DNA of 64,000 bases from Anas platyrhynchos. Taxonomy: Eukaryota; Chordata; Aves; Anseriformes; Anatidae. The stretch covers positions 77,612,501-77,676,500 of the forward strand of contig NC_092589.1 of the NCBI RefSeq assembly GCF_047663525.1, read 5' to 3'. Shown one piece after another: positions 25,806 through 39,480 of the stretch. A model generated the notes under the pieces. It ran no database searches and had not been told where the DNA came from. It saw only the letters and a list, made by a program, of their open reading frames with translations. Each line of letters starts with the position of its first letter. The first letter of the stretch is position 1. Both the position numbers and the translations under genes were made by a program.

Positions 25806-28800
25806 CTTGAGTTACTTTAACAGAACAAAAGAATAACAGATTAAAAGGAAGTGATTTTTTTTAGCATTGATTTTGTTAGCATGCTGAAACAACACTGATA
25901 AAGAATTAGATCTTAAAACATATTCCTTTCCTAAATAATATCCTCTAGTCATTTTATATTCTCTGAGAAACAAATATTTTTGCATTTTAAAGTTTGAAAG
26001 ATAAAAGCAAACAAAACAAAAATATCTTTGCACCCCTGTATTTGGGCAACTATAGCATTGTTTTCTAATGGCAAAAGATATTGACTATATTTTCTTTTCA
26101 TGAGATCAATTTCAGGCTGCAAATTATTTCATCAGACTTTGTTTCTTTTTCTTAGTGTAAATTAAAGGTGGATGGATGCTGGCAAACACTACCTCAATAA
26201 ATCACTGGTAGTATACTTGGATATAATCAAGAATATGCAGTAAGGAATTTGAGGTTCATAATGAGAAATAATGGAAGCATTCACAGAAATCAAAGCAGCG
26301 ATGCTGTTCTATATAACCACCAACTTATTTCATGTTGAAGAAAATGACATTTCCGAGCAGAAGAGAGTAAGTTCTTCCTATTGTATTCAGGAAGACATAT
26401 TGCACTCTAATGGCTTTAAACTGACATTTATTAGTAAGGTGTGAAGGGAAAATAATAATGTGCTACCTCAACAGCTGAAGTCTGTATCCTAAAAGTCGCA
26501 CCTGGGGATGGAAATGTCTCAGGTGGTTCCAGACTGAGGCTTGCATTGCTCTGCATTCCTCTGGAGTGTCCATAGGGCACCAGGCTTCTGCTGCAGGTAG
26601 ACTTTATCCAAACTCATAAGAGCATGTTGATTGAAGTCAGGCATAGTTAATTTGCTTTTCACATCTTAAAGTCTCTGCAGAGCGTAAACCCTTTTTCCTA
26701 GCTCATATTTCATTTCTGTATTTCACAGAAGCTTTATGATATGTGAACAAATTCCCTTGCTGCATGTGATAAATCTAAATTGCTTTGTTTAAAAAGGTAA
26801 TTAATTTAGAGTTTTTCTTTCAATTTTCACACCATATGAACATGAATAAAAGCTTTTCATGGTGGATAAATTTATGTACAGTGATTACCTAAATGAATGG
26901 CAGAAACAGCTGCACCTTAAATCTTTACACCGAATATTCTGATTTACTTGAAGCTAAATTGCAGGTTCAGGTTGCATCAGGCATTCATTTAAACATAATT
27001 TTAGAGAAACAATAGTAGTACATATAAGAAGTGTTATAAATATTGGAGGAAGAGCTTTTATGTTTTATTTGCAAATTTACACAACTTTTTGCACTGTATA
27101 ACTTTGATTACCTAAAATGTGGTTTTGATGGAGGAAATGTTATTTCACTATTTAACGATATTCCACATTAAGTTTTTTGTCGATATAATTCTAATTCAAT
27201 GTATTTTGTAACAATATGAAAGTAAGATATGCACAGCTTTCTATATGATTAGCTGTTGCCTAATATTAAATTTTGCCCTCGATAAAACAAGAATACTTTT
27301 AACACAAAATCTGAGTGAAGACAAAGTAGATGGAATGTAAGGACTACCATCAGTAAACATAATGTGTTGCTTGTGTGTGTGTTTTTCTAGTAAGACACAG
27401 ACTCATTCTAAACAGGTAAAGCTACTAGTGACATCTTAATGTTTTTTATTGATAATTTTGGGGAGAAAATTCCTGTTACAGATAAAACAGCTACAGTTGT
27501 GTAACAATATGACATTTCCAGGAAAACTGAACTTTTTCTCTTCCTACATAATCATATTTAAGCTATTCTCTTCAGTTATTGATTACTCTCTTTCCACGTT
27601 AAGAGAGATGAGTATACCTTATTGAATAATAATCTTCAAATATTCTTAATATTGGACCCTATTTGAATAGTTTAAGATACAATGATAATTTTTTTTACCA
27701 GAAACAAATCTGTGCATCTGTGCTGAAGCAAAAATAATCTCATTCAGTCCTACTGGATAATTATTTTCATTTCAGTTTCATAGGGAACCTCAAGAAAAAT
27801 TAGTATCAAGAGAAAGGCACCTCTTTCAGGAACAAACTGATCCTGGAGCTTGATGAATAACTGACACTTTTTGTTGGTGTTCAAGAAAAAGAAGTTGAAT
27901 CTGGGGAATATCCCCTGAACTGGGATATTCCAGGTCAAGATATTCTATCCTATTCTATTTCTGATTATTTTATCAGGATAATTTTGGGTCTCATATGATG
28001 GTTGGTGGTTGTACAGAAAAGCACCGCTGCTTTGATTGTGTCACTGTGAATGTGTCCATTATCTCATGATAATTTTGGATTCATGTTCTCTCATACTGAA
28101 GTAAATGACACAGAGCAGTACATATCTCTGAGCTCACTGACTAGTAAGAAGCATTAAAGGGAAGTGAAGATTTTTGCATTTGAGTCCTTTTAGGAGAAAC
28201 ATTTTATAAATTCTTTATGGCAAATGAGAGAGACATGGAGGGAGAGAGGTAAAGAGAGAGAGAGATCATGGGAAATCTCCTCTGGCAGAACAGTCTTCTT
28301 GACATAAGTATTCCTACACTGAGACCTGAAAAGGGGAAACAGATCTTCCTGTGAGAAATGGAGAACTGTTCTTTATGGGCAGAGTTAACATCCAAGGTAA
28401 ATGTCTAATAAGTAAAAGAGGTACAGATACTAGAGAAGCAATAGATTCATCAAAACAAACAAGCAGACTAAAAACAAACAAACAACAGCAAAAAAAAAAT
28501 AAAAATAGAGTTTTCTGCAGAGCCATAAACTGAAGGAGAACTGGACTTGGTTCCTTGGATCTCACTGGTGAAGCTAAGATTGTTCAAAGCTGCTGGCTCC
28601 AGGAGTTCATCCATATTAATGCTAGGCTCAAATTAACCTTTAAAGTGCAAGACCTAGTAGTGACTAATTTCACTTTTGTGACCAAAAGATTAACACCTAA
28701 TTCAAAAGAAATTTATTTTAATTTTCACTGGAAGAGACCAGCCAAATTCATGATTAGCTAAGGAAAATATCAATGAAATGAAGAAAAATGTTTCTTCTGG

Positions 28801-29053
28801 TGGTCATTCCTGTTCCTGATTCTAAGTCCTAACAAATGTAGGTGGGTAGAGAAACACGCAAAATAAGCAGTATCTAGGATCATAAGAATTAATGATAATT
28901 CCCTCACAGCTTACATGCAGCTTGGAGGTGGAAGGAACGAAGCTGCTAATCAAAGGAAAAGAAATAGAAAAAAAATGCAGATTTCAAAAAATTGGAAAAT
29001 TATAAAGTGAAATTTTAAAGCCACAACAAATATTTTTTGATGAATGTTTTGAC

Positions 29054-29120
29054 CAAAAAAAAAAAAAGAGAGAACTGGAAAAAAAATAAAATAATGAATT
29101 ACAGAATACACACACACACA

Positions 29121-29153
<33 letters not shown>

Positions 29154-29180
29154 AAAGAAAAAAAAAAAGAAAAAGAAAAG
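29054..29180. repeat. (CA)n microsatellite with flanking A-rich tracts
   Basis: An A12 run at about 29,055-29,066 is followed by GAGAGA. A (CA)n tract with one slip lies at about 29,109-29,141. Beyond it is a long A-rich stretch with occasional G to about 29,180. The frames crossing it are repeat artefacts. Confidence 0.95.
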
Positions 29181-30494
29181 CTAGATCTCAGGAGAAATAA
29201 GACAGAAGAAAAGCCTTTTAACATACAGAAGTAGACAGGGAAGTGTAAATGGAGAAGCAGAAATGAGGTAAAAGGACCAAAAAATGGGAGACAATTGGTG
29301 TCCTCCTGGTGCCACAGAAACAGAGGGGTGTGTGTTTTGAACTCACAGGCACATGTGTATCCATTCTGTGAGTGTAAGTATGGAAAATCACTGGAAAGAC
29401 TTCACTGAGCAGATTTGCTGGCAGCAACATATGTGAATAGTCATACAGCAGGATAGAAATCAGCAAAGCCAGAGTACTGTGAGATCTTCTGGGGGGAAAC
29501 TTCTGTGGATATATTCTTTTCTCCTCTGTTAGAAGGAGGTAATCTTGGTCACATTTCCTGAAGAAGAAGGATTTATGAAACAGACTTGACATTTTAGGGA
29601 AAGGTTATCATCCTCATTTCCTTATTCATACCTGGACATATTTCCATTCAAGAGAACTGTTGAGAAGATGATATTGATCAGTAAGTTAATTTTAGTTTAA
29701 GCATAACACTTATATTTACTTTGGTACTTCAATAGTTCTTTTAGTTTACTTATAACATCCCTCACAGGATCCAGCAAGATATTTTTTTTAGTCATTGTTG
29801 TGAGCATTACTAGTCCATTGAAACAAAACAAAACAAAACGTAATGGCCATCACCTCTTAGACTGGAAGAGAAAGGATACACTTTAAAAATGTTGAATGAG
29901 ATAAGGGGAAAGGGAATGCTCCTGACTATGGTGAGAATTGAATTAGGGAATCTAAAATGTATCTCAGACATGAAGCGCTGTACAAAATGGATTGTGTTCA
30001 GTGGATTTAAAGAAGTTTATTACTACCTCTCATGCAGAGTATATTATTTCAAAATCAGAATCTCAAATGAGAGTTGTTTAGAACTGTACTGCTACTTCAG
30101 GTAAGAAATAATTCAGATTTTCAAAACTTCACCTGTCCTAAGAGACATCAATATTTTTGACAGGAATGCTTCCATTCCTGCCAAAAAGCATGGACAAAGG
30201 TGTACCAGCAAAGGTAGTTAGAGACAGTCAAAGACCTTCACAGTTATAACAGTGAGGACTGTTAGGGATATTTCATGCTTAAACATTGGCGGGATTCTCA
30301 CAAACAGAGTTCTCTGGTGTGTCTCAGCATGGCCTGGTGTAATAATTAGCAATTACCTTACCACATCATACCTTTGGAACAGTGCCAGCCATACCCTGTA
30401 CAATTTTGCCAACATAACCTTAATACCCAATAAATATGAGTTGGAAAGGACAGGAGTTGACATAGAGAAAGTAGGGGTATACCATAAAATGAGC

Positions 30495-30545
30495 TTACAG
30501 TTAACTTCAGAAAGCTATGCTTTCTGAAGTTCATTTATACTGTAA
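30495..30545. repeat. Long two-step hairpin
   Basis: AACTTCAGAAAGC at 30503-30515 pairs perfectly with GCTTTCTGAAGTT at 30519-30531 around a 3-base loop (TAT). Outside an internal bulge, TTACAGT at 30495-30501 pairs with ACTGTAA at 30539-30545. In all 20 base pairs form within 51 nucleotides. It may be a remnant of a palindromic mobile element or a transcribed hairpin. Function unknown. Confidence 0.85.
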
Positions 30546-31353
30546 ATGAATGTCACTCTTACAAAAGAGATGGGCTAATAGCCAAGGTTTCATAAGAACA
30601 TCTGTTTATGCATCATATGTGAAGTTCCTCACACAAGCCTGTCCAGCATTCCTCATTATTTCCCACAGGGCAATTGGGAGCCCTGGATATTTGTTGGCTC
30701 AAATTATTCATCACCTTGATTGCACATGACAAGGTTCCCCTCGGGTGCCATAATAGCATCTGAGTATGACACTAAGGTATTTAATGAAGGTATTAATTAT
30801 TTCTTCTGCAATGCCTGAATGTTCTTATAACTATCACAGCAATATAATAATCTATCAAAAGTATTACTATATCCAAATAATAAATTCTGAGGAATGGTAA
30901 TATTTCATGTGTGTTAATTGTAAAGCTAAGTTAAAGTTGAAATTACTGTTCAAAACTGCTATTATGAAGAAATTAAAAATTATATTAAAAATTAAAGCTT
31001 AATGGAAAATCAGAGTGTCCCTAGGAAAATGTGCACTTGGCCAAAACTGTGACTTTTATTGCAAAAGTATCCTTCCTACCAACTCTGCTGTGTGGCTTTG
31101 GAAAGAGCTCTCTCATTACAGTTACCAAGGATCTTATATTGCATTTCCAATTGTTTTGTAGAGCGCATCCAAATTTTCAGCTAGATTGTATGACAATAAA
31201 AACTGTATAATTTAAAATTTCTTTAGTAACACATTTCTTTAGTAAGAAGATTTATAGTCACTGTGGTTAAAATGCAAACATTCTTTTATTGGTTTATTTT
31301 CTAGTCCACATAAACTGTTTTAGTAGGACAAGAACAGACCAGTGTGAAAGTGC

Positions 31354-31381
31354 TTTTTTTTTTTTTTTTGGGGGGGGGGGG
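31354..31381. repeat. T16-G12 homopolymer junction
   Basis: Sixteen T bases run directly into twelve G bases. The same arrangement recurs near 56.6 and 63.3 kb. Runs this long are prone to slippage and sequencing error. Confidence 0.9.
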
Positions 31382-34300
31382 TCTTTCCTTCTGTCCTTCC
31401 TTAATGGTATGGGAAACTAAAAATTGCATTTGACAAGAAAAAGCAATAAACCACTTGGAGCAGCCAGTTTTCTCTTCCTATCTTCCCCAAAATCTTCAAA
31501 GTTATAGCAAATTTTAATACAGAACATCAAGTCTACATAGCCAAAGTCAAGAAAAGTCAAGAAATCCACAAAGTTTTCAACAACTACTGATTGTATTCTA
31601 TAAATACTCCATTTGTAATCCTGTTTTCTTGTTAAATGTGAAGCTTAATAGATTATTGATTATGCTGTAAAATCTATACCATAAAATATACAAGATATGC
31701 GCAGTGGTAACATTGAGGTTGCTCTTGCAGCATTAAGTTTTATGTTTCCTGACTCTGTGGATTTTCACTACAACCTTAGACATTGCATTTTTATACTGAT
31801 ATTTCATGTAGCTCTTACTAAAATAAATTACACCTACCTTTAGCATTTACCGACAGACATATTTTCCTCTAGAAAAGTATGACAATGGTCTTTTCATTCA
31901 AAATTTGTTGTGACAGTCATGACAAACATATGGATAGTAACAGTCTTACCAGCAGGATGCTTATCTGTTTTACTAGTTCAGAAAGGTCTGATTGATGTGA
32001 AAGACCAAGGTCTCTCTAAAGATAATTTAGCCATTTCCATACAGTTTACGCTTGTGTTAGCTGTATCCTGCAAGGGGACTCCCAGGGGGATTTTCTCTGA
32101 CCTTCCCTCTAAAAGGTAACACATAAGAGATTCCTAAAGGAACCATCATCTAACAAGACTAATGATAGCTTCCATGCTTATTATCATTCAGTGAGAGTGA
32201 AAGAGACTTTAAAAATGCAGTACCACATTCCTCCCTTGATGTTTCTCATGATCTATTAAGGTATTAGATGCCAGATAAATTAATCATTAAAAACTTACAG
32301 TTAAGTCTTTACAAATAATAACCAGGTGTACTTTGATTATTTTTTTATCTCACTTTATATATTTATATATTTATGTCATTAAGCACTAACCATAAAAGAC
32401 AATTTGTGTTTTAATGAATAATGGCTAGCTAAAGTTCACAAAGGCCTGTAGTCTTCAGCATTTTAGTGTGCTAGAAAGTCAGGAGGATTACAGAAAACCA
32501 TGCATCCTTTATTTCTGAAACAGCTCATGATTTGTCACTCAGCTATCCTTTCAAGCTATTTTGGTGAGTGTGAGCTATTGTGATGACTGTTTATAGCATA
32601 TAACCTAACATTTGATTTATTTTTTCCTGATTAGTAATACATTGCTTAAAAGTTCCTCCAGTACAGAGTTACTGCAGAGAGTTTGCTTGGGAACTAATTT
32701 TTATTGAAGTTTTTCTTCCTTATCTTGTCAGCTTTTATATAATAAAAGACACAATCTCCATTTCTATTTAACCACTTGCCACCAAAATACAATTATTTAC
32801 ATTTTCCAATGTAATCCAGTTTATGTTTTTATAAAGAAAAATAAAATGCTTTCAGAAATGTGATTACTTGTTGAATTTCACTGCTGTCATAAAGCTCTAT
32901 TTATTTCCTTCAAGATTTGTATTGAGTTAGTCCTATGGGGACCATGTGCCCACATCTCTCTGGTGACTACGTTGCTTTTAACAGATTTTAGGCCTTCACA
33001 TTTTCAAACAGAAAATGATTGACCTGCATGGCTGTAGCTTAAGTTTCCTGAAGTAGTTCAGCTCCATTTCTAGATTCCTAGGTAGGCATGTATTTGCACT
33101 GAGTGGAAAATTCTTGATGTTTCTCCACTGAAATATAACAAGTATAGGTGTATTCAACAAAGTAATTACAAACATGATTTTAAATGATGAAACAGTATAC
33201 CAAGAAAGATATACTTCTTCTGTCTTTATCCATATTCAGACAGATTGACAGATGCTTTGCTATGGAAAGCCTGCATCAGCCAATGACCTTGCAAGCCATG
33301 ATGCACACTGGTCTGTGCACCAAAGCTCTCCACTCTTTCTCTCTAAATGGTGCAGAATGATACTATCCTAAATGGTAGTGGCAAAGCTCCTACTGACGTT
33401 GGTAGAGACAGTACTGAATACACATTACAGTCAGAGTATCTACATCTATGGTGTGACATGACATCTAATAGTAGTTTCTCTTTCTGAGAAGAGTGTTAAT
33501 AAGGAGGCAGTCTGGCAAAACTTTAAAAGAAAATGGAGAAATCAAAGATGATTAGTGAAATGACCAATAATTAAATAATTGTAACTTTTTTCCCCCCATT
33601 ATTTGAACAAGGTCTTGACTTTCATATATTCTTTGACAAGGTTGACGTTGTGTCTGGAGATAAGCCATACTCTGCCAAACAACTAGTAGCAATATCTTAG
33701 TATATTTTTGATATCTGAAATCTGAAAATAGTTAATGATGAAAAGTTAAAGTGATGGGCAATCCTGTTAGGGTAGGCTCCTGATCTATTCTCATTAAGAT
33801 AACTTAATGCTTCACATTTCCACCGATTCTTTGGTATCTTTTGCTATTTGTTTCTAAGGCCTATAGCTTGTATCCTGTAATAGGGTTCCAGTACCTTTCT
33901 CAGTGTTACAGCAATGAAACAAATAGCTTACTAAAAATCCCTTTCCTAGAGAACATTCCCACCACTACAGTTAATTTGTTATACTAATAACATAAAATAT
34001 GGGAAAAATGAATGAAAACAAACAAAAAAAAGTTCTGTTAGTTAGAAAACCTCTTCCTAATGTATGCAAGACAATGCAGAAATGTTTGACTCCCAATTTT
34101 GTGTGCTGACTAACACAGAATATACCTGAATGTTAACAATTGTTTTAGGTAAATCAGTTTTCACAGTAGCTTTCTAAGAATTTTCTAAGAATTCTGAGAA
34201 TCTATGGGAGTATCCATGTAAATATTTGAAAATATATTTGCACAAAATATTGTGAGTCATTTAGCCATCTCTTTTATTGACACTTGAACAAAGAAAATGA

Positions 34301-36761
34301 GATGTGAAATCGCTTCATAGGAGAGCTGTCCTCAAGACTCTCACTTAGTGGAAGAGATAAGACTCCAACAATTGTTATAGACATTCCTCTCCTTTCTTCT
34401 AATACATTAATTTAGACATCAAGATGAAGTGCCTTTTTTGCCACTGAAAATGTGTGTTATACAATGCAAACTGTTAATAATGACATTTACACACACATTA
34501 GTAGAATTCAAGTACTTGTATGACATACATTCCTTAAAGTTCAGATACCTATTCTAGTATTGGTTAGTAATAGGACTGAGGTATTTTTATATTTTTATAT
34601 TGTTAAATGATATAACAAAAACTAGGAATTGTACAGTCATTTTATCAAAACAGTCCTCACCTGACAAATCTATGAGACAAGAAAGATGACACGGTGAAAG
34701 ACCAAACTGCACTTAAAATTTTAAGAGTCCCCATAAAAAATAATAATAATAATGAAATAAAGTAATAATAGCCAAAACCATGGGAAACCATAAATAATGC
34801 CATCCTCTCTTGCCTTTTGATGGATTTTTCCAAAGCCAAAACACAGCTTTGTCCCATCTCTGCATGTTTGCCTCATTAGGATTTTGGTTTATGGGCACCA
34901 ATGAAGATCATCAAGCAGAGGTCAGATGTTAGGCAGGATAAATCACTCTTTGACAGTTCCTTTTCTTCTGTCCAGTGGTGGAAAGTTATAAAAATAGAAG
35001 CCTTAATTTGATCAGAATTTTTCTGACCAAGAAAGAAAAATTCTGTTCAGTGGAAAAGAATACCCATAGAGTATTGTTCTCCTAATTTCCTTCAAGCTGA
35101 ATTAAGCTGGTGAGCACCAGTCTGGCTTGACTATTATTCTGGTAGATGAAATAAAACTTTTGGCTGTGTTTTCCTTCATAGGGAAGGATGGACTGTAGCT
35201 CTAAATGTATCAGAGATTATCATTTAGAGTTCTTACACATTGTCTCTTCAGGCTGGGTACAGTAGTGAGATGGCCCTAGAAACAGTCATGCAGTACAGTT
35301 AGTAGAGATGGAAATAAGCTGTGGGGTATTTCACATATGTAAAAGCTAAGTGTTATTCTTTAACCAGAGTTTGATGAGGAGGAGAGCACTGCACATCCAA
35401 CAGTTTTCATATGTTATCTCTACATAATTATTCTGTGCATTGAGTAATTATTATTATTATTATTTGTAAGCATTTTTCCCTTTCAAACATTTCTCATTTA
35501 ATTCCTAAGTATCCTGTTGAAGGCTATAAATGCTATAAATGTAGAAATGAGTGATCGCCTATAGACTAATAGAGCAAATAAAGTAAAGCAATAAAGAATC
35601 CAACATGACTTGCTGGTATAAGGCAAATGTTTTATTACAGGAATTAAAAAGGTGTAGTTTAGCAGAGATATGGAATCTAGAGTGTGGAAATGATAGTGGT
35701 ATAGAACACTGTCATAGGAAAAGAATGTTATACAAATAAAGGAGAGCAAGGAAGTGATGGAAAAGAACATCAGAGAACCATTCTCTTGCTCTGTGGCCTG
35801 GCTGTTTCTAAGCATAATAAAAATGAGAGATATGAGGGTAATAAAATTCATGCTAGACACATCTCTAAAAAGGGAACCGACCAAAGAATAAAAAAAAAAG
35901 CACTTTCCTCACATATGTTTTAAATTTCCCAGAGTGTATTCACCTCCAGTAGCAAAGTACAAAGGTACCAGTGGCCCCTGCCTAATTTAAGATATAGGAA
36001 GCTCAGATGAAGAGCAACATATGCATGGAACAAAAACTTTAGTATTGTTCTGAGGGACATTTTTTTCTCCCTGTTCATTTTACAAATGCCTGCATTATCA
36101 CAAAATACTGTGAAGAGTTGAGGAAGGGATTCATTCTTCACGTCTGCAGCAACGGTAATCTCAAGACTTGTGGATATCATTCTTAGCTTCATCAAAGGCT
36201 TTATATCAGGTAACTGTGCAATGATTTCTTCATTTTCTAAAAAGTCTATCCTCATGTAGTTGCTGTGAAGCATTATGATTTGACTTGAGTGTCAACACTA
36301 CTGAAAATCACTGAGTGGCAAATGTTACTACTCAGCAGAAAATAAAGCTATTTTTCCCCAAAATCTACATGTGATCTCTGATGTACCGTACCGAAGCTTG
36401 ATACTCATTGACAAGAAAAATAAATGTTGATTAACTGTTTTTTGAGTGTCCTTTTTGAAGAGTTTGTATGTGTGTAAGAGGAGGTGTATAGGGAAGAGTC
36501 CCTGGTGTGGAAGGAGCAGCCCCTCAGCCTCAGGAAGTTATGCAGCATCTCTTCCACATGTCAATGATGGAAGGATGCTGAGCCTCAACCTCAAATTTCA
36601 GCCTCAAATTTCAGGTCTCAACCATGCCTTGACCACACCTCCTGTCCCTGCTTTACTTCTCCAAGAAAACTTTACAACACAACTCAGTAATGGGAGGAAT
36701 GCTAGAGATCAAAGGAGTACTGAAAATGTATGGGAATAGCAAGAGAATTACCATGGATAAT

Positions 36762-36762
<1 letters not shown>

Positions 36763-36795
<33 letters not shown>

Positions 36796-36823
36796 AGAGA
36801 GAGAGTGAGAGAGAGAAAAAAAA
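36763..36823. repeat. A30 run followed by (GA)n
   Basis: About 30 A bases at 36763-36792 pass into GAGAGAGA repeats up to about 36,815 and then more A. The result is a roughly 60-base all-purine tract interrupted only by one T. Confidence 0.95.
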
Positions 36824-37871
36824 GGACAGACAACCTGGAATGTATTAACTAAATCATCTAAATCATCAGTGGAACTAGCAAACTGAAAATATAGCAGTTT
36901 CATAAAGGTCTTGCTGCAGATAATAGTACCTACAACCCATTTTTCCCCATGGAATAGAGTCTCAGTCCAAGGCCAAGGATCTTCCCACATTAGGGTGTAG
37001 TTTTATAATAACTTGGCAGCAAAACTGAAGAGTAACTTCCCCCGTCTGGCTGCTTGTTTCTGTGTCTGTGTTGCAGCTTGCCACCCACTCAGCTATGCAG
37101 ACTTGCTTTTTAACCCTGTTTCTGTACAGCCACTAGGACAACTACAGAGGAACATATGAGCATTAGGAAATGACAGCAGAGGAATGGGAATGAACAGTTA
37201 TGGGAGAGTGGGGAGGCGGGATGGGAGGGGGGAAGCAAGTCTGCTGCTAAATCTGATAGATCTTCTACAAGCTCTTCTGGTGAGGGAAATGTAGCTCTAG
37301 TATTAGTTACAACTGCAGAAGGCTTATTCATGAAGAGTTCAGTCTTAAACTGAATTTTATTATATTTCTCACATCTATTTCTTGAGGAGATGGGAACCCA
37401 TACGAAAGGCCTCTCCAAGGCTGTGAGAACAATGATTAGAAAGCTGCAGTTAACCTTCAAAAATGAACATACAAAAATGGGAATCCTTGTAGGTTATCAG
37501 AGCACTCCCTCTTGGCCAGCATTTCCCAGAGGAAATCTAGAAAGCATCAAAGTAGATTTCCTTTGTCCTGAAACTGAAAATTTTTGTTATAGTCCTGTAG
37601 TTTAATTTTGAAAACAGCATATTTGGATTCAGAAATATTGTAGCATTCCATGGAACTTACACTACAGTTGCCTTGTGCATCTAAGTTTTCCTATATCCCC
37701 TGTTGAGAATCACACACTGATATCCATAAGTCACCATGTATGCCTTTAAAATATCTGTCACAGTGCGAGAGAACAGAGAATAAAACCTGTCTACAAGAGA
37801 GGAGAGCAGCATTTGGCACCCAGCACTGAAATCACATGAGGAACTGGACAAGAGTTCAGTAAAAAGGAGTC

Positions 37872-37892
37872 TTTTTTTTTTTTTTTTTTTTT
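37872..37892. repeat. Poly-T run
   Basis: Twenty-one consecutive T bases. No element boundary or target duplication was found around it, so I do not call it the tail of an antisense retrocopy. Confidence 0.9.
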
Positions 37893-38213
37893 CAGAAAGA
37901 ACATGCTTTTCACAGCAGAATAACAGAATTGTACACCACTAACATGTTAACTTAGCAGGCATGAAGTTTAAAAAAGACCTTTAAAGTTATTAGACATTTA
38001 AAAAATATATATTTCCAATAAGCTAGGTGTCTGAATAATTTTGAGAATGGGGATGGAGTGCTGCTATCTCTTCTGTGGCTTTCTACTGCTGTTGAACTTA
38101 GAGGTGGTGGTGGGAAGAGTTACTGACAAAATAATTTAAAATTATGTGTTCTGACACCCATCATTTGTATGGGTTCAATGAGAGACTACTATGCACGAGT
38201 TCCTCATTTGTCC

Positions 38214-38268
38214 GTCCTTCCTTCCTTCCTTCCTTCCTTCCTTCCTTCCTTCCTTCCTTCCTTCCTTT
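38214..38268. repeat. (TTCC)n microsatellite
   Basis: About 13 nearly perfect TTCC units. On the plus strand two frames read through it as short Ser/Leu/Pro/Phe repeats. These are repeat artefacts, not proteins. Confidence 0.95.
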
Positions 38269-39055
38269 TCTCTCACTGTCAATTTTTTCCCTCAGAGCTA
38301 CAAATAATTTCCAGGAAACAATCAAATCCTGTTCACACTGAAGTCAGAGGCAAAAAAAAAATTAAAATGTTCTGATGCCAGCAAAATCAGAAAGAAGTCA
38401 TTTTGGAACTATCTGTAAGAATACAATTAATAACAAATAATTTAGAAATCCTTCCCTCAAATAAAAAATATCAAGTGCATTTGACCATCTGGAAAGCTTG
38501 AGGCAACTAACATGTAGCTCTTAAGCCAGAAACATCAGACAAAAGTTAAAGGTCTCAAATGAAATGTTTTTGTAGAGACTGTTAACTCAAAAACATTTCC
38601 AGCTTTGGAAGAAATATTTCTCTTTGCCCTCGGTAAAAATGCAGGAGTTTTGAAAAACAACAACAAATAGTTTCAAAACCAAGAACTGGTGGTGCTGAAG
38701 TTCCTGCATATCCAACATGAAACTTATTAATGTCTGCTGAGCACATAATTGTACAGAACAATATGCAACAAACAGACCTCCAAGTATGCCTATTTGGGCA
38801 CATGAAAACAAGGATAGTAAAAAATCACAAGTTAAAGAAAAAAAATGGTAAAAGAGGATTTTAAGTCAAAGTTAACAGAATTGTCAGCAACTGTAGCTCT
38901 TAACAGTTTAAACTATCAGGAAGAAGCTCTTGAGTTCCTTTATTGAATAGAGAGCTTATTAAGGGGGACAAGTACCAAAAGAAGCTCCTCCAGTTATGCA
39001 GCCCTGAGTCATTTCACCCACAGGGTGGGAACTAGTCACATTGAAACAGATGTCT

Positions 39056-39060
39056 CTGTG
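39056..39060 (+). repeat. Target-site duplication, left copy (CTGTG)
   Basis: CTGTG immediately precedes the LTR start TGTAGTGGG and is repeated exactly after the LTR end. Five-base duplications are typical of ERVL-type integrations. Confidence 0.9.
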
Positions 39061-39213
39061 TGTAGTGGGTTTACATGGCAAGGTTTTGGTAGCAGGGGGC
39101 CATAGGGGTGGTTTCTGTGAGAAGGATCTAGAAGCTGCCCCATGTTTGGTAAGGGCCCCATTGTTTTCCAGAGCTGAGCCAATAAGCAATGTTGTTTTGA
39201 GCCTCTGTGAGAG

Positions 39214-39223
39214 CATATTTAAG
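39214..39223 (+). promoter_or_regulatory. LTR TATA-like box
   Basis: CATATTTAAG lies 154 bases inside the LTR. If functional, it would place the start of transcription and the U3/R boundary near 39,240-39,250, just after the A-rich stretch. Activity is inferred from position and sequence only. Confidence 0.55.
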
Positions 39224-39354
39224 ACAGGGAAAAAAAAACACTGCGCCACACAGCAGCTGGGAGAGAGAGAGGAGTGAGGAACGGCCTTGCAGGCGCCAAG
39301 GTCAGTGAAGAAGGAGGGGGAGAGGTGCTCCAGGCGCCAGAGCAGAAGTCCCCT

Positions 39355-39480
39355 GCAGCCTGTGGTGAGGACCATGGTGAAGCAGGATGTCCCCCGGCAG
39401 CCCATGGAGTACCACGGTGGAGCAGGGTTCCACGCTGCAGCCCATGGAGGAGACCACGGTGTAGTAGGTGGACCTGCACC
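39355..39480 (+). repeat. Degenerate ~41-bp tandem units inside the LTR
   Basis: GCAGCC starts units at 39355, 39397 and 39437. Each is followed by a (T/A)GTGG or CATGGAG, then ACCA(C/T)GGT and G(A/T)AGCAGG-like blocks. Further diverged units with GTAGCCCGTGGAG or GCTGCCTGTGG occur near 39,536, 39,587 and 39,678. Their periodic GC-rich make-up explains the long open frames on both strands. Confidence 0.7.

Larger units (their letters stand above)
23141..39060. other. Long unique AT-rich stretch with microsatellites and hairpins
   Basis: About 16 kb with no gene or long mobile element that I recognise. It holds microsatellites (CA, GA, A-run, T-run/G-run, TTCC tracts listed separately) and perfect inverted repeats near 24.46, 25.75-25.81 and 30.50 kb. 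Open frames up to 128 codons (for example minus strand 35,498-35,884) are hydrophobic, AT-driven and show no motif. Most likely intron or intergenic DNA. Confidence 0.6.

Noticed and set aside
30495-30545. microRNA precursor
   Set aside because: The three-base terminal loop and the large asymmetric bulge do not suit a standard precursor, so it was kept only as a structural observation.
35498-36273. Two minus-strand frames of 128 and 117 codons
   Set aside because: Hydrophobic, AT-driven, with no motif, splice or promoter context. Frames this long are expected by chance in 64 kb.
38214-38268. Regularly spaced repeat considered as a CRISPR-like array
   Set aside because: It is a pure tetranucleotide microsatellite without spacers, in vertebrate DNA.
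38144-38375. Frames with repeated FLPS/SFLP peptides
   Set aside because: Direct translation of the (TTCC)n microsatellite.
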